Shown piece after piece: positions 62,853 to 64,000 of a DNA stretch of 64,000 bases. Within the stretch, counting starts at the first letter, position 1; each line of letters opens with the position of its first letter. The stretch lies in assembly GCA_965223165.1 (NCBI GenBank), contig CBDCVQ010000020.1:806001-870000 (forward strand), written 5' to 3'. Position numbers and translations under genes: made by a program. Under the pieces are notes generated by a model. It was not told where the DNA came from, made no database searches, and saw nothing but the letters and a program-made list of their open reading frames with translations. This DNA comes from JABDMH01 sp965223165. GTDB taxonomy: Bacteria > Bacteroidota > Bacteroidia > Chitinophagales > Saprospiraceae.

Positions 62853-64000
62853 TGCTTTTTGGAAAGAGTCTACGGACCACGGCCATTCCTTTCATTTTCA
62901 AGGGTCTGCACAAAATGGCTGATGCACACCTCTTCCTACTAACCATCGGTCCGGTCAAAGAATTTATCTTCCAGGCCCGCCGTACCCATGATCTATTTGC
63001 CGGCAGTGCTCTACTCAGTAAGCTCTGTGATGTTGGTATCAAGCAATGCAAAGATGTCTTTTCGAAGGAAAAGGTAAAGGACATCATCACACCGGATGAG
63101 CACAGCCCGCACAAGCCCAATCGCTTTGTGGCTCATCTCAACACTGCCGGTAGAACACCCCAAGAGTTGAGGACGGCGGCGGCTACGATCGCCACAGCTA
63201 TACAGCAACACTTTTGCACCATCGCCACGACAAAGGTACGCGACCTGAATACTATTACTGGCTTCAAGGCTCAATTAGAGGACTTTCTTCAGATCGAGTG
63301 GGTATTCGCTCCTTTTGAGGAGAGAAATAATGAGTCGTACATCGAAGCTTATCGTAAGCTATTTATCGAGCTCGCGGCCGTCAAGAGCGCTAAACCATTT
63401 GACCAAACTAGCTTTGGCAACAGCATCGGTGAGATGGGTCGGAAGTGCATCGTGGATGGCAAGCGAAATGTCAAAGTGTACCGACGAAGGGAAGGAGAGC
63501 GTTTACGAGTGTGCCCCAAGGATAACCTATTGCGCAAGCTCCATATGCCGGAAGAAGAGGTGCTACTGTTGGACCCCGACGAGGTACAGATGAAAAGAAC
63601 ACAAGACCAAAAAAAGTCTGGAGATCAGATCAAGGTCTGGCACGTGCAAGATGGGGAAGGCATTAGCGCGGTGACACTCACCAGGCGATTGTATATGGGT
63701 AACTCACACCGATTTCCAAGCACGACCGCTATCGCCCTAATGAAGCTCCTGGAGGAATCGAAAAGTCTTGTCTCTTTTAAGGCGCTCAAAGAACACGTGG
63801 AAGGAAGTGATAAGTTCTTTAGCCATTCTAAAGACCTACTGTATTATCGTGAAAATATTGACCTGATTTTTGACAATTACCCAAGCTTAGGCGAAAAACG
63901 AAAAAAAGCCATAGCACTGCATGAAGCATGGACCAAGGAGCTGAAGCAGAAAGAAATTCCAGCCACCTTTACCAAGTACTACGGCCTGATCATGTTTGAC
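62852..64000 (+). CDS. cmr2: Type III-B CRISPR large subunit Cmr2/Cas10, truncated by window edge
   Basis: The frame is open from ATG 62852 (or ATG 62915, MADAHLFLLTIGPVKEF) to the last base. The start has LFLLTIGPVKEFIFQARRTHDLFAGSALLSKL, typical of Cmr2 palm 1. The final codons read YYGLIMFD, just where the family has its DGDxMG-like motif, but the window stops at the first Asp. No HD nuclease motif (HD near residue 15-20) is seen at the N-terminus. Cmr2 synthesises cyclic oligoadenylates when the complex binds target RNA. The 383 visible codons are about half the gene. Confidence 0.88.
   Translation, partial: MLFGKSLRTTAIPFIFKGLHKMADAHLFLLTIGPVKEFIFQARRTHDLFAGSALLSKLCDVGIKQCKDVFSKEKVKDIITPDEHSPHKPNRFVAHLNTAGRTPQELRTAAATIATAIQQHFCTIATTKVRDLNTITGFKAQLEDFLQIEWVFAPFEERNNESYIEAYRKLFIELAAVKSAKPFDQTSFGNSIGEMGRKCIVDGKRNVKVYRRREGERLRVCPKDNLLRKLHMPEEEVLLLDPDEVQMKRTQDQKKSGDQIKVWHVQDGEGISAVTLTRRLYMGNSHRFPSTTAIALMKLLEESKSLVSFKALKEHVEGSDKFFSHSKDLLYYRENIDLIFDNYPSLGEKRKKAIALHEAWTKELKQKEIPATFTKYYGLIMFD

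Noticed and set aside
1..64000. tRNA or rRNA genes
   Set aside because: No conserved rRNA stretch or tRNA-like cloverleaf with a GTTCRA-type T-arm was recognised by eye; a tRNAscan-SE run would settle it.

Overview
The window looks like a chromosomal segment of a marine-type member of the Bacteroidota, probably near the Saprospiria/Lewinella group. Support comes from a SusC/SusD pair, a second TonB-dependent receptor of the outer-membrane beta-barrel family, a type IX secretion C-terminal sorting domain, PadR-controlled FtsX-type permeases with a short N-terminal prefix, lipoprotein signals of Bacteroidota type and TAnnTTTG-like promoter boxes. The lineage is inferred from gene content only. 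No rRNA or tRNA gene was recognised.

Region 1 (1-11100) is a choline/glycine betaine module. It holds the C-terminal part of choline dehydrogenase (betA), betaine aldehyde dehydrogenase (betB), a BCCT transporter, a MetF-like protein translationally coupled to a GcvT/DmdA-like methyltransferase, then (after a 0.8 kb repeat array, on the opposite strand) both ETF subunits and a dimethylglycine/sarcosine dehydrogenase-like flavoprotein. Together they could import choline or betaine, oxidise choline to betaine and strip methyl groups onto folate, with ETF taking electrons. The first betaine demethylation step may be done by the GcvT/MetF pair, since no betaine-homocysteine methyltransferase is present here.

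Region 2 (11109-22573) has a broken TonB receptor remnant, a beta-propeller/phosphoesterase, an FG-GAP lipoprotein with a c-type heme motif, a DUF3179 lipoprotein and a susC-susD operon with a clear terminator.

Region 3 (22989-31079) has a slipin gene converging on a five-gene cox-like cluster (coxS-coxL-coxM-coxD-coxE). CoxL carries the form II active-site motif. A roughly 980-bp array of 11-bp repeats splits coxD from coxE. A 43-codon membrane ORF lies upstream of coxS.

Region 4 (31127-42299) contains a PfkB kinase, a DUF433/PIN-like toxin-antitoxin pair whose toxin is frameshifted, a DUF2461 protein, an OPT transporter, a TPR protein, a TonB receptor and a two-component system. The receptor and the two-component operon share the same tandem TTTGAAG boxes at the same distance from a promoter-like element, which suggests a common operator.

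Region 5 (42340-59549) begins with a 1.1 kb repeat block. It then has a HEAT/dehydrogenase-type lipoprotein, a ceramidase-like protein, an ABC permease, a beta-lactamase-fold hydrolase with a sorting domain, a tandem duplication of padR plus permease, a sugar isomerase-like protein and an aspartyl protease.

Region 6 (59785-64000) has a degenerate histidine kinase fused to an AraC DNA-binding domain and the start of a type III-B CRISPR operon (cmr1, then cmr2 cut by the window edge). No CRISPR array is visible.
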